This document shows positions 7,517-15,412 of a DNA stretch of 43,736 bases, in pieces. The DNA is from Elusimicrobiota bacterium (GTDB lineage Bacteria; Elusimicrobiota; Elusimicrobia; Elusimicrobiales; UBA9959). Numbering within the stretch: the stretch's first letter is position 1; every line of letters starts with the position of its first letter. The notes beneath the pieces are model-generated. The model was not told the DNA's origin. It was given only the letters and a program-made list of their open reading frames with translations, and did not search any database. The DNA is taken from assembly GCA_003482905.1 (NCBI GenBank), contig DMXM01000005.1, positions 1 to 43,736 of the forward strand. Direction: 5' to 3'. The position numbers were made by a program, and so were the translations under genes.

Positions 7517-8665
7517 TCAGCTTAAGTAGGTCAGTATTCTCTGCGCGGCGCGCTCGGCCGCGCCGTGGGAGCCCAGCATGTCGCGCAGTCCCGTCAGCTC
7601 CTTGCGCGCGGCGGCCATGCGGGCCGGATTGTTTATAAAGGAGAAAGCTTCCTGGGCCAGGTTGTCCACCGTGGCCTTCTCCTGTATCAGTTCCTTTACC
7701 GCCGGCTTCTTGAGCAGGATGTTGACCAGCGAAATATAGGGCGTCTTTACCACGCGCCTGGCCACTTCGTAGGTGAGTTTTGACATTTTGTAAGCCACGG
7801 CCATCGGCACGCCCAGCAGCGCGTTCTCAAGGGTGGCGGTGCCCGAGCAGGTGAAGGCGAAGTCGAGCTTGGCGCGCCGTTTATAGTCTTTCTCGCGCAC
7901 TATCTCTATGTCCTTGGACCAGTATTTCTCCACGCTTTCGAGCGCGGGCACTATGTTCTCGTCGGGAAACTCCGGCACGGCGAAGAGGTAGGCGCGCGCG
8001 TTGGGGTGTTCTTCTTTTATGCGGTAGAAGGCTTTTATGAAAAGCGGCAGGTGGCGGGAGATCTCCGATTTGCGCGAGCCCGGCAGGATGCCGATGTTCC
8101 AGGCTCCGTTGTCGGGCGGCGCGGCTTTTTCTTCCGGCTCCGGCATGATGTCGAGCAGCGGATGTCCCACGAAGGTGGCGTTGCCTTTGGCTTTCTTGTA
8201 GAGGGCTTCCTCGAAAGGGAAAATGACGAAGATCTCCCTGGTGAGCTTGGCTATTTTGGCGGCGCGGCCGGCCCTGGAGGCCCAGACTTGCGGGCTTATG
8301 TAATAGAAAGCCGGGATATTCCTGTGCGCGGCCAGCCCCAGTATCTGGTGGTTGAAACCGTAGAAGTCCACGGCTATCACGCAGGCGGGGCGCTTCTCCT
8401 CCATGTAGCGGCGTACCAGCTTTATCAGCTTCAGCCAGAGGAAGAAATGCTTGAAAGGTTCGGAGAAGCCTACGGCGCCCACCGAGACGAGGTTGTAGAT
8501 GAAGTGGGTGGAGACTTCCTGCATGCGCACCCCGCCGATAGCGGTGACGGAGATCTCCGGGTCCTTGGCGCGCAGGGCCTTTATCAGGTTGGCCGCATGT
8601 AGATCGCCGGAAGGGTCGCCGGCCACTACCAGTATATTCTTGTTCGTGGGTGCTATTTTAGCCAT
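7517..8665 (-). CDS. lpxB: LpxB, lipid-A-disaccharide synthase
   Basis: A 382-residue GT-B glycosyltransferase that joins UDP-2,3-diacylglucosamine to lipid X to give the tetra-acyl disaccharide of lipid A. The start VVAGDPSGDLHAANLI corresponds to the family's GExSGD glycine loop, here AGDPSGD. Other family stretches are ISPQVWASRAGRA, FVGHPLLD, GILPGSRKSEI and the C-terminal CSGTATLENALLGVPM acceptor/UDP region. The length is normal. It acts as a peripheral inner-membrane protein. Its substrates are made by LpxC, LpxD and LpxI from the same block. It lies 41 nt downstream of the oxidoreductase gene and 2 nt from the exporter gene. Confidence 0.95.
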   Translation of the reverse strand: MAKIAPTNKNILVVAGDPSGDLHAANLIKALRAKDPEISVTAIGGVRMQEVSTHFIYNLVSVGAVGFSEPFKHFFLWLKLIKLVRRYMEEKRPACVIAVDFYGFNHQILGLAAHRNIPAFYYISPQVWASRAGRAAKIAKLTREIFVIFPFEEALYKKAKGNATFVGHPLLDIMPEPEEKAAPPDNGAWNIGILPGSRKSEISRHLPLFIKAFYRIKEEHPNARAYLFAVPEFPDENIVPALESVEKYWSKDIEIVREKDYKRRAKLDFAFTCSGTATLENALLGVPMAVAYKMSKLTYEVARRVVKTPYISLVNILLKKPAVKELIQEKATVDNLAQEAFSFINNPARMAAARKELTGLRDMLGSHGAAERAAQRILTYLS

Positions 8666-8706
8666 AGGTAATTGGGGTCGTGGGCGGCGCGTTGCGGCCG
8701 GCTGTT

Positions 8707-9777
8707 CTAATGCTTGTCTATGCCCGCGTTCTTAAGGCCTTCCTCAACCAAGACCCTGGTCACTTTCCCGATATCCGAGAGCGAGCGGGACAAGGATTCC
8801 TGGGCTGCTTCCACTTTGGATCCGGAAACTTCAAAGCGGCGCATCTGGTCGGTTATATCTAGCGCCAGGCGCAGCGCCTTCAGGCCCTTCTCGCCGCTGG
8901 GTGTCGGGGTTTTAGAGGTTTTTATGCAGTCTATGAAGTGGAGGAGTTCTTCCTTGATGGGCTCTTTCCTCTCCAGTTTGGGGAAGAGGACCTCGATGTC
9001 CTTCAGGGAGTTCACCACCGGGTTCTTCTTGTGATAGATCTTCAGGCGGGAGCTCACGTAGTCCACGGAAATGTAGGCGTCCTGCTGATAGATACGCATG
9101 CGGCGGGAGGCTTCCATAGTGGCGCGGCTGGCGGTGACGTCTACCACGCAGCCGTTCTTGAACTTCAGGCGCACGTTGGAGATATCCTCGTGGCTGGAGA
9201 GCATGCTGGCGCCGATGGCCTCGAAGGACGCCACGTCGGAATCTATCATGGTCAGGACTATGTCCAGGTCGTGGATCATCAGGTCCAGGGTGACGCCGGT
9301 GGCCGCCACGCGGGGGTCGTAGGGGCCCAGGCGCTCTATGGTGACGTAGCGGGGGTTCTTCACGTGCTTCAAGGTCTCTACCACGGCCGAGTTAAAACGT
9401 TCGGAATGGCCAACCTGCAGCACCACTTTATTCTTTTCAGAAAGCTCCAGCAGCTTGCGGGCGCCTTCCTCGGAATTGGTTATGGGTTTTTCCATCAGCA
9501 CGTGTACACCCGCTTCCAGCGCTTTTATGCCGATCTCCGCGTGGTATTCGGTGGGGGCGGCCACTACCAGCGCGTCCACCTGGTTAAGGAGCTCTTCCAC
9601 GGTCTTGTAGGCCACGCAGTTGTGGCGCCAGGCCAGCATCTGGGCGCGCAGCAGGTTGGGGTCGGACACGCCGACCAGCTCCACTTCGGGCATCTTGGAA
9701 AGCGTGCGGGTGTGGAAACCGCCGAGTTTGCCGGCGCCTATAACTCCGAAGCGCATCTTTTTTTCTTTTTCAGCCAT
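8707..9777 (-). CDS. Gfo/Idh/MocA family NAD(P)-dependent oxidoreductase
   Basis: A 356-residue sugar or nucleotide-sugar dehydrogenase. The N-terminal Rossmann fold is clear from FGVIGAGKLGGFHTRTL, followed by the catalytic-lysine motif HVLMEKPITNSEEG and the substrate-domain motif DLMIHDLDIVL. The start at 9777 is preceded by AGAGGA on the minus strand at good spacing. Members at lipid A loci include GnnA, which oxidises UDP-GlcNAc at C3 before GnnB transamination to give 3-amino lipid A. No GnnB-like aminotransferase is visible here, so that role is only a possibility. It stands directly upstream of lpxB, suggesting a link to lipid A or another surface sugar. Confidence 0.88.
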   Translation of the reverse strand: MAEKEKKMRFGVIGAGKLGGFHTRTLSKMPEVELVGVSDPNLLRAQMLAWRHNCVAYKTVEELLNQVDALVVAAPTEYHAEIGIKALEAGVHVLMEKPITNSEEGARKLLELSEKNKVVLQVGHSERFNSAVVETLKHVKNPRYVTIERLGPYDPRVAATGVTLDLMIHDLDIVLTMIDSDVASFEAIGASMLSSHEDISNVRLKFKNGCVVDVTASRATMEASRRMRIYQQDAYISVDYVSSRLKIYHKKNPVVNSLKDIEVLFPKLERKEPIKEELLHFIDCIKTSKTPTPSGEKGLKALRLALDITDQMRRFEVSGSKVEAAQESLSRSLSDIGKVTRVLVEEGLKNAGIDKH

Positions 9778-9973
9778 GGTGTGTCCTCTGGAACCGAGAA
9801 AATCAATAAAATCCGGGGCAGCTTGACAGTATTATTCTACTAAAATGGGAGGGGGCTTTAAATACGGCTTCTTCGCGCCCACAATGTATGCCGCGCAGGG
9901 GGGTATAAAAGGTAAAATATATAAAAGTCCTTATGAAGGCGGGGTAATGTTTTTTGGCGGTTTTCAGGAGAAT

Positions 9974-11494
9974 ATGGCGAATAATGAAAATGGCGCTCAA
10001 TTAGCCAAAATCGACCCGGCAATTATTTCGGGCGGTATGGGCGTGCGTATTTCCTGGTGGATAATGTCCAGGATAGTTTCAATGATGGGCGGGCTTGGCG
10101 TCGTGTCCGGGACCGGCCTTGAGGTGGTGTACCCGCGCCTGCTGCAGGACGGCGACCCCGGCGGCCATGTGAGGCGCGCCTTCACCGAATTGACGCGTCT
10201 GCGGCCGGCGCTGGCCGGCCCCGTCTGGGGGCTTTTCGACAAATACTACATAGAGGGCGGCCGGGCTCCCGGAGCTCCCTATAAGGCCGTGCCTCCCTGC
10301 CGGCTGACGCGCATAGAGAATTTCCGCCCGGGGCCGGACTCCTTCTGGGAGCTGCCCAGAGAGATGCAGGTGCTGGTGCTGGCGGCCAACTTCGCCGAGG
10401 TCTGGCTGGCCAAAGAGGGCCATGACAGGCCCGTGGGTATCAATTTCCTCCGCAAGGTGGAGCGGCCTCTCCCCTGGGCGCTGTATGGGGCTATGCTTGC
10501 CGGCGCGGCTTATGTGCTGGTGGGGGCCGGCAGCCCAGACGAGCTGCCCGCTATGATAGAGAAGCTTTCCAGGCACGAACCCGCGGCCATGTCCCTTAAG
10601 GTATACGGCACGCGTTCGGATTCCGGCGCTCACTACGCGGCTGTGCGGCCGGAGGTCCTGGATGTCGGCGGAGCGGCCCTGCCGGTCCCCAAATTCCTCG
10701 CCATAGTTTCTTCCTACGGTCTGGCCAACGCGCTGGCCTCCTCGCCCGCCACGCGGCCCTATGGTTTTGTGGTGGAAGGGTCCGAGGCCGGCGGCCATAG
10801 CGTGGCGCCTTCTAAAATGAGTTTCGACAAGGCGGGTCGGCCGCAGCTTGTCTATACCGACGCCGACAAGGCTGATATCGGCGCCATAGCGGGGCTTGGG
10901 CTGCCTTTCTGGCTGGCCGGAGCTTATACCAGCCACGCGCGCCTGCGTGCGGCCAGGGAGGTGGGCGCCTCCGGCATACAGTTCGGCACGCTGGCCGCGC
11001 TTTCGTCGCAATCGGGCATGGCCCCGGAATTGAGGTTACGCGTCCTTAAGTTATTGGCGGACGGAGAACTCAAGGTTTCCAACAGCATGATCTCTCCCAC
11101 CGGTTTCCCTTTTAAAGTGGCGCAGGTGCCCGGTACGGTCTCCGAGGAGTCCGTCTACCGGGGCCGCAAGCGCAGGTGCGATATAGGCCTGCTGCAGGTC
11201 AATTATTTAACCCCGGAGGGGGAACTGGGCTACCGCTGTCCGGCCGAGCCTGTGGACTCTTTTCTGGCCAAGGGCGGCCGGGTACAGAATACCGAAGGCC
11301 GCGTCTGTCTGTGCAACGCCCTGCTGGCCGCCGCCGGCGTCGCCCAGGTATGTCCCGGCGGATACGTTGAGCCCGCCATCGTTACGCTGGGAGAGGACCT
11401 GGACTCCGTCCGGGAGCTGCTGGCGCAGCTGCCACCGGGGCATGAAACCTACACCATCGGCAAAGCGCTGAAGTTCCTGCGCGAAGCCGCCTGA
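9974..11494 (+). CDS. Nitronate monooxygenase / 2-nitropropane dioxygenase-like FMN protein
   Basis: About 506 residues of an FMN-dependent TIM-barrel protein of the nitronate monooxygenase / FabK-like family. Support comes from GVRISWWIMSRIVSMMGGLG near the start (family PlagGp-type substrate loop), FVVEGSEAGGHS, which is the phosphate/active-site loop, and GASGIQFGTLAAL with the FMN-phosphate binding GTxF-like element. It is longer than canonical members (about 330-380), with an inserted segment and an extra Cys-containing C-terminal region (GRVCLCNALLAAAG). I chose ATG 9974 because AGGAG precedes it and the upstream extension is not family-like. It is divergent from the oxidoreductase gene, convergent with the acyltransferase gene, and interrupts the envelope operon. 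The substrate is unknown. Confidence 0.8.
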   Translation: MANNENGAQLAKIDPAIISGGMGVRISWWIMSRIVSMMGGLGVVSGTGLEVVYPRLLQDGDPGGHVRRAFTELTRLRPALAGPVWGLFDKYYIEGGRAPGAPYKAVPPCRLTRIENFRPGPDSFWELPREMQVLVLAANFAEVWLAKEGHDRPVGINFLRKVERPLPWALYGAMLAGAAYVLVGAGSPDELPAMIEKLSRHEPAAMSLKVYGTRSDSGAHYAAVRPEVLDVGGAALPVPKFLAIVSSYGLANALASSPATRPYGFVVEGSEAGGHSVAPSKMSFDKAGRPQLVYTDADKADIGAIAGLGLPFWLAGAYTSHARLRAAREVGASGIQFGTLAALSSQSGMAPELRLRVLKLLADGELKVSNSMISPTGFPFKVAQVPGTVSEESVYRGRKRRCDIGLLQVNYLTPEGELGYRCPAEPVDSFLAKGGRVQNTEGRVCLCNALLAAAGVAQVCPGGYVEPAIVTLGEDLDSVRELLAQLPPGHETYTIGKALKFLREAA

Positions 11495-11518
11495 AAATAA
11501 AGGCCTAAAAAGAGAAGA

Positions 11519-11544
11519 CCGGGGACGTCCCCGGCCTTTTCTTT
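11519..11544 (+). terminator. Rho-independent terminator after the nitronate monooxygenase-like gene
   Basis: A perfect 16-base palindrome CCGGGGACGTCCCCGG at 11519-11534 is followed by CC and TTTTCTTT. It sits 25 nt after the stop codon. Confidence 0.85.
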
Positions 11545-11555
11545 ATATCGGAGGT

Positions 11556-12221
11556 TCAACCTCCAACGGAGGTTGAACCTCCGTTGGAGGCCAGCAGGTT
11601 TTCGGCTTGTTCGGTGAGGGCGTTGAGGGTTTTTTCCAGTTCGGCGGACTTGGCGGCCACATCGTCGGTTTCGGCCACATGCAGGGGCTGGCCGTAGACG
11701 GCTTCTATGCGGCCGAAGGGGAGGGGGAACTGGTACTTGTCCCAGCTGCGCAGTATTTTTTTTCTTGATAGGGCGCAGGCGACCGGGATTATGGGGACGC
11801 CGGCTTTCTGGGCCAGGTAGACTATGCCGGGCTGCACTTTGAATATGGGGCCGCGGGGGCCGTCGGGGGTGATGGCCACGGAGTAGCCTTCCCTTGCGGC
11901 TTTGATCAGGCCGCGCAGCGCCATAAGGCCGCCCGAGGTGGTCGATCCGCGCACGAAGGTGAAGCCGAAAAGCTTGAGGATGCGGGCCATATATTCGCCG
12001 TCCTTGCTTTTGCTGACCAGCCCGCAGATGTTCCTGCCCCGGTGGAGGTAGATCATCAGGACTTCCTGGCGGTGCCAGAGGGCGTAGACGGCGGCGCCGG
12101 GATGATCGTTGTTGCCCGTTATGTTGATGCGGGAGGTTTTACCCACGAGCTGGATGTAGAGCCAGGCGAGCAGGGATAATATGGTGTGCGACGGTGAGTT
12201 TTTATAAATCAGTTCGTTCAT
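11556..12221 (-). CDS. DUF374 lysophospholipid acyltransferase-family protein
   Basis: A 221-residue protein with the DUF374 pattern: an N-terminal hydrophobic segment (LSLLAWLYIQLVG), YALWHRQEVLMIYLHRG, GFTFVRGSTTSGGLMALR, VAITPDGPRGPIFKVQPG and AGVPIIPVACA. DUF374 proteins are related to glycerolipid acyltransferases of the LPLAT superfamily and are often found in lipid A loci, so a late acyl transfer to lipid A or its precursor is plausible. The last ten or so residues (NGGSTSVGG) are encoded by an inverted repeat and look like an acquired tail. It lies 7 nt downstream of lpxI. Confidence in the family is high, in the acceptor low. Confidence 0.87.
   Translation of the reverse strand: MNELIYKNSPSHTILSLLAWLYIQLVGKTSRINITGNNDHPGAAVYALWHRQEVLMIYLHRGRNICGLVSKSKDGEYMARILKLFGFTFVRGSTTSGGLMALRGLIKAAREGYSVAITPDGPRGPIFKVQPGIVYLAQKAGVPIIPVACALSRKKILRSWDKYQFPLPFGRIEAVYGQPLHVAETDDVAAKSAELEKTLNALTEQAENLLASNGGSTSVGG
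11560..11590. repeat. Inverted repeat overlapping the 3' end of the acyltransferase gene
   Basis: The 15-base arms CCTCCAACGGAGGTT and AACCTCCGTTGGAGG are exact inverted copies around one G. A smaller overlapping palindrome (GGAGGTT C AACCTCC) occupies 11550-11564. The repeat encodes most of the Gly/Ser-rich C-terminal tail of the minus-strand acyltransferase and has no T-run of its own. Confidence 0.75.
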
Positions 12222-12228
12222 GGTAAAA

Positions 12229-13074
12229 CTACGTGAAAGTGGTGTCGTCGGCGCCGAGGACGGTGATGTTGGTGTCCTTGGCGGCGGCGAGGAAATCTTC
12301 CATTCCTAAGATCAGGGTTTTGCCGGCTTCTATTACCAGCGTGTGGGCGCCGGCTTCGGCCATGGCGCGCAGGGTGCTGGCGCCGGCTACGGGCAGGTCA
12401 AAGCGCATGTCCTGGGCGGGGCGGGCCACTTTTACCACGGTCATGGGGTGGCCTTTGCCCAATTTCTTTAATATTTCGCCGGCGCGTTTGATGCAGGCGT
12501 CGGTGCCTTCCAGGCCTTCGGCCGCCAATACCACCTGGTCGCGCAGCACCACGGTCAGGCCCACGTCGAAAGCCGAGAGGGCTTTGGCGGCCTTCCAGCC
12601 GAAAGCGGCGGTCTTGAGCGTATCGGCGTCCGGTTTTTTGCCGGAGATAAGGCCCGGTTTTACCAGCAGGTGTTCCAGCAGGGTGGCGGAACTGACTATC
12701 TCCATGCCGTCTTGCGCGAACTCCTCCGCCACGGCCGTGAATATGGCGCCGGCTTTCTTGTCGCGCAGCTTGAAAAGAAGTTTGGCGGCGCGCAGGTCCG
12801 GCAGTATGCCGCCGAAAATGTTCACATGAGGGATGGACCCGACTATAAGGACTTTTTTTACGCCGCTATCCCTCAGGTAATCGATAGGGCCGCCTACGTT
12901 GCCAAGGCGGAACCAGCGGGTCTGGGCGGCGTACTGCTCCAGCTCTTTAGCGGTGATGTCGTTCAGGGCCACGACGAAAACCTCGCGCCCGGCTTTTTTT
13001 GCCTCGGCGGCGAACAGCAGCGGGAAGCTCCCGCCGCCGGCTATGAGCCCGATCCTTTCGCTTATTGGCGCCAC
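12229..13074 (-). CDS. lpxI: LpxI, UDP-2,3-diacylglucosamine pyrophosphatase
   Basis: A 281-residue protein that hydrolyses UDP-2,3-diacylglucosamine to lipid X and UMP, replacing LpxH. The LpxI (formerly DUF1009) pattern is clear: LIAGGGSFPLLFAAEAKKAG at the N-terminus, VGSIPHVNIFGG, the domain-spanning AFGWKAAKALSAFDVGLTVVL, VVKVARPAQDMRFDLPV and AHTLVIEAGKTLIL. Its length is typical. Its start ATG overlaps the stop of lpxA by one base, giving tight translational coupling. No LpxH is seen in the window. Confidence 0.95.
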   Translation of the reverse strand: MAPISERIGLIAGGGSFPLLFAAEAKKAGREVFVVALNDITAKELEQYAAQTRWFRLGNVGGPIDYLRDSGVKKVLIVGSIPHVNIFGGILPDLRAAKLLFKLRDKKAGAIFTAVAEEFAQDGMEIVSSATLLEHLLVKPGLISGKKPDADTLKTAAFGWKAAKALSAFDVGLTVVLRDQVVLAAEGLEGTDACIKRAGEILKKLGKGHPMTVVKVARPAQDMRFDLPVAGASTLRAMAEAGAHTLVIEAGKTLILGMEDFLAAAKDTNITVLGADDTTFT

Positions 13075-13886
13075 TAGTCGTTCACCGCCGTTTCCAGTTC
13101 CCGGATGTTGCGGCGCGGGCGCGCTATGCCGCGCTTGGTGCCTTCGCAGAAGTCCAGTATAAGGGCGGCTTCGGGCGGCAGGTTCTCGCCGCGCAGCCGC
13201 GTTATGGCGTCTTTCAGCGTAAGGCCGCGGAAGAACAGGGTCTTGAAAGTGTGCTTTATAAGCTTGATGGTCTCGCGGGAGAAGCCGTTGCGCTTAAGGC
13301 CGACGAGGTTCAGGGTGACGGGGCGGGCCCGGTCGCCCTGGGCTATGACGTAGGGGATGATGTCCTGGTTGGCCATGCCGCCTCCGGAGATCATGGCGAA
13401 CTTGCCGATGCGGGTGAACTGGTGGATGCCGACCAGCCCCGAGATGGTGGCCCGGTCGCCGATGTGCACGTGGCCGGCCGCGGCGGAGGAGTTGACCATG
13501 ATGACATTGTCCCCCACGCGGCAGTCGTGGCCGATATGGGAATTGGCCATCAGCATGCAGTTCGATCCCATGGAGGTGAGGTTGGTGGCGTGGGAGCCGC
13601 GGTGCAGGGAGACGCCCTCGCGGATGACGTTGCCGTCGCCCATGGTAAAGCGGGTATGCTCGCCCTTGTAGGACCAGTCCTGGGGGGGCATGCCTACGTA
13701 AGCCGCGCCGGTGAACAGGTTATTCTTGCCGACGGTGCAGAATTCGAATATGCAATGGGGGCCTATCTTGGTGCCCGCGCCTATCTGGACATCCTCGCCA
13801 ATTACGGAGAGGGGCCCGATCTCTACGTCGGCGTCTATCCGGGCCTGGGGATGTATTACCGCTGTGGGATGTATCTTGGTCGCCAT
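13074..13886 (-). CDS. lpxA: LpxA, UDP-N-acetylglucosamine O-acyltransferase
   Basis: A 270-residue cytoplasmic left-handed beta-helix trimer that performs the first step of lipid A synthesis, 3-O-acylation of UDP-GlcNAc from acyl-ACP. Hexapeptide repeats begin at IHPTAVIHPQARI. The active-site region reads VSLHRGSHATNLTSMGSN and MANSHIGHDCRVGD, containing the catalytic His. The helical C-terminal domain begins NLVGLKRNGFSRETI. I chose ATG 13886 because GGAGGA precedes it on the minus strand; the upstream TTG reading would put the ribosome site inside the gene. It follows fabZ by 19 nt. Confidence 0.95.
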   Translation of the reverse strand: MATKIHPTAVIHPQARIDADVEIGPLSVIGEDVQIGAGTKIGPHCIFEFCTVGKNNLFTGAAYVGMPPQDWSYKGEHTRFTMGDGNVIREGVSLHRGSHATNLTSMGSNCMLMANSHIGHDCRVGDNVIMVNSSAAAGHVHIGDRATISGLVGIHQFTRIGKFAMISGGGMANQDIIPYVIAQGDRARPVTLNLVGLKRNGFSRETIKLIKHTFKTLFFRGLTLKDAITRLRGENLPPEAALILDFCEGTKRGIARPRRNIRELETAVND

Positions 13887-13905
13887 GTTGTCCTCCAATA
13901 AGAAA

Positions 13906-14367
13906 TCAGCCTATCGCGAAGGTCAGCTCTGCCTCCGCCGCCGGCTCGTCGCCCACCCAGGCCTGGGCCCTGACCTTGCCCAGGTGGCTTTTAAAGCGGA
14001 TTATCTCCACGTGCATGTTGAGCACGTCGCCGGGCACTACCTGGCGGCGGAATTTGGCCCGGCTTATCCCGGCGAAGAAGCCGAGGCGGCCTTTGGTCTG
14101 CGGCAGGTCCATCATCATGGCCGCCGCGGTCTGGGCCATGCCCTCCAGCATCAGGACGCCCGGCATTATGGGCTTTTCTGGAAAATGGCCGTGGAAATAG
14201 AGTTCGTTGGCGCTGACGCATTTGACGCCCACGCAGTACTTCCCTTCTTCCACCACTTCCACGCGGTCCACCATCATGAAAGGATAGCGGTGCGGGATGA
14301 TCTTGAGTATTTCCTCGCAGGGGATGACGCGTACCGGCTTGTAAGGGCGGGGTTTCGTTTCAGTCAT
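13906..14367 (-). CDS. fabZ: FabZ, 3-hydroxyacyl-ACP dehydratase
   Basis: A 153-residue hot-dog-fold dehydratase of fatty acid elongation. The catalytic His is in IIPHRYPFMMVDRV and the catalytic Glu in MPGVLMLEGMAQTAA, with the family motif FHGHFPEKPIMPG between them. FabZ competes with LpxA for 3-hydroxyacyl-ACP, and coupling to lpxC and lpxA is a recurrent bacterial arrangement. Its start overlaps the lpxC stop by 4 nt (ATGA). In some phyla fabZ is fused to lpxC; here they are separate. Confidence 0.95.
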   Translation of the reverse strand: MTETKPRPYKPVRVIPCEEILKIIPHRYPFMMVDRVEVVEEGKYCVGVKCVSANELYFHGHFPEKPIMPGVLMLEGMAQTAAAMMMDLPQTKGRLGFFAGISRAKFRRQVVPGDVLNMHVEIIRFKSHLGKVRAQAWVGDEPAAEAELTFAIG

Positions 14368-15194
14368 TGGGTCGCCTTTTCTACCAATAGTTTAGCAAAA
14401 TTGACATTGCCGGCGTGGCCGGGGCGCTCGGCTTCTATGTGGATATTGTTTAAGGCAAGTCCGGACAGCGCCAGGTCCCCTATCAGGTCAAGCAGTTTAT
14501 GCCGCGCGAATTCGTCGGCGAAGCGCAGGCCGCCCTTGGCCATTATTTCTTTTTCGCCTATGACTACGGCGTTCTCCAGGGAGCCGCCCAGGGCCAGGCC
14601 TGCGGCCTTCAGGGCTTCAATTTCGTGCGAGAAGCCGAAAGTGCGGGCGGGGGCCACGCGCACCAGGTATTCGTCGGGGTTAAGGACGAATTCTATTACC
14701 TGTTTCCCTACGAGAGCATGAGGATAATCATAGGTCAGTTTAAAAGATACGCCGAGCGCCGGGGCGGCTGTGTAGCGGATGTCGCCTTTGGTCATTTCAA
14801 GACGGCCTGCGAGGGAGAGTTTCTTCTGCTCCTGGTCCGGTTTCTCCCGGAGGCCCGCTTTGCGCAGAGCGGTTGCGAAGGGGAGGGCGGAGCCGTCGGC
14901 GGCGGGTGGCTCTTCGCCGTCTATTTCTATATCGAGGTCATCGATGCCCAGGCCGGCCGCGGCTGACAAGAGGTGCTCCACGGTGTAGATGGTGTGTGTG
15001 CCGTCGCTGATATTGGTGCCGCGCGCCGTGCCGGCCACTTTGTCGAGGCGCGCCGGCAGCGGCTCTTTAAAAAGCGGGCTGATAAAGCGGAACCCGGTGG
15101 CCTCTTCCGCCGGCAAAAAAGTAACGCGCGCCGGCCTGCCCTTATGCAGGCCGATCCCTTCTATCGTGGCCGGGATTTTAATAGTTGTTCTCAT
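14364..15194 (-). CDS. lpxC: LpxC, UDP-3-O-acyl-N-acetylglucosamine deacetylase
   Basis: A 276-residue zinc deacetylase, the committed step of lipid A synthesis. Zinc and catalytic motifs are visible: TIYTVEHLLSAAAGLGIDDL (first His), FADEFARHKLLDLIGDLALS (second His and Asp), and FVLNPDEYLVRVAPARTFGF. The N-terminal IKIPATIEGIGLHKG fits family starts at the ATG at 15194. The upstream reading to 15296 runs into the inverted-repeat element and is rejected. Length is slightly short of the roughly 300 of enterobacterial LpxC, which has an additional degradation tail. Enterobacterial PbgA/YejM controls LpxC turnover; a relative is encoded at 1208. Confidence 0.95.
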   Translation of the reverse strand: MRTTIKIPATIEGIGLHKGRPARVTFLPAEEATGFRFISPLFKEPLPARLDKVAGTARGTNISDGTHTIYTVEHLLSAAAGLGIDDLDIEIDGEEPPAADGSALPFATALRKAGLREKPDQEQKKLSLAGRLEMTKGDIRYTAAPALGVSFKLTYDYPHALVGKQVIEFVLNPDEYLVRVAPARTFGFSHEIEALKAAGLALGGSLENAVVIGEKEIMAKGGLRFADEFARHKLLDLIGDLALSGLALNNIHIEAERPGHAGNVNFAKLLVEKATQ

Positions 15195-15207
15195 GTGATT
15201 GGTTGCT

Positions 15208-15404
15208 GCGGCCTGCGCCGTGCTGGCCGCTCGCTCATAAGCGTGCGCTGCGGAAGAGGGCCTGCGGCTTCCGCCGGCGAAGAACTCGCCTCGCACACAG
15301 TGCTCGGCTCAAACATTCTTCGCCGCCGCCTTAATGATAGGCGGTCCGCTGCAGCCTTGGCCCTGCGCACTAAAATCGCTCACGGCCAGCACGGTGCAGG
15401 CCGC
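15208..15404. repeat. GC-rich intergenic element with terminal inverted repeats between lpxC and lpxD
   Basis: The 22-base arms at 15208-15229 and 15383-15404 are inverted copies with 21 of 22 matches (plus-strand left arm GCGGCCTGCGCCGTGCTGGC then CG). About 153 bases of GC-rich sequence lie between them, including CATAAGCGTG, a string shared with the element at 5588-5743. The arms occupy nearly the whole gap, which splits an otherwise tightly packed operon. No open reading frame is credible. Confidence 0.6.
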
Positions 15405-15412
15405 CGTCCCAC

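Noticed and set aside
9823..9846. TTGACA with TAAAAT as promoter of the nitronate monooxygenase-like gene
   Set aside because: The spacing is only 12 bases, too short for a sigma70 promoter; a more likely AT-rich -10 lies near 9904-9919, before the chosen start.
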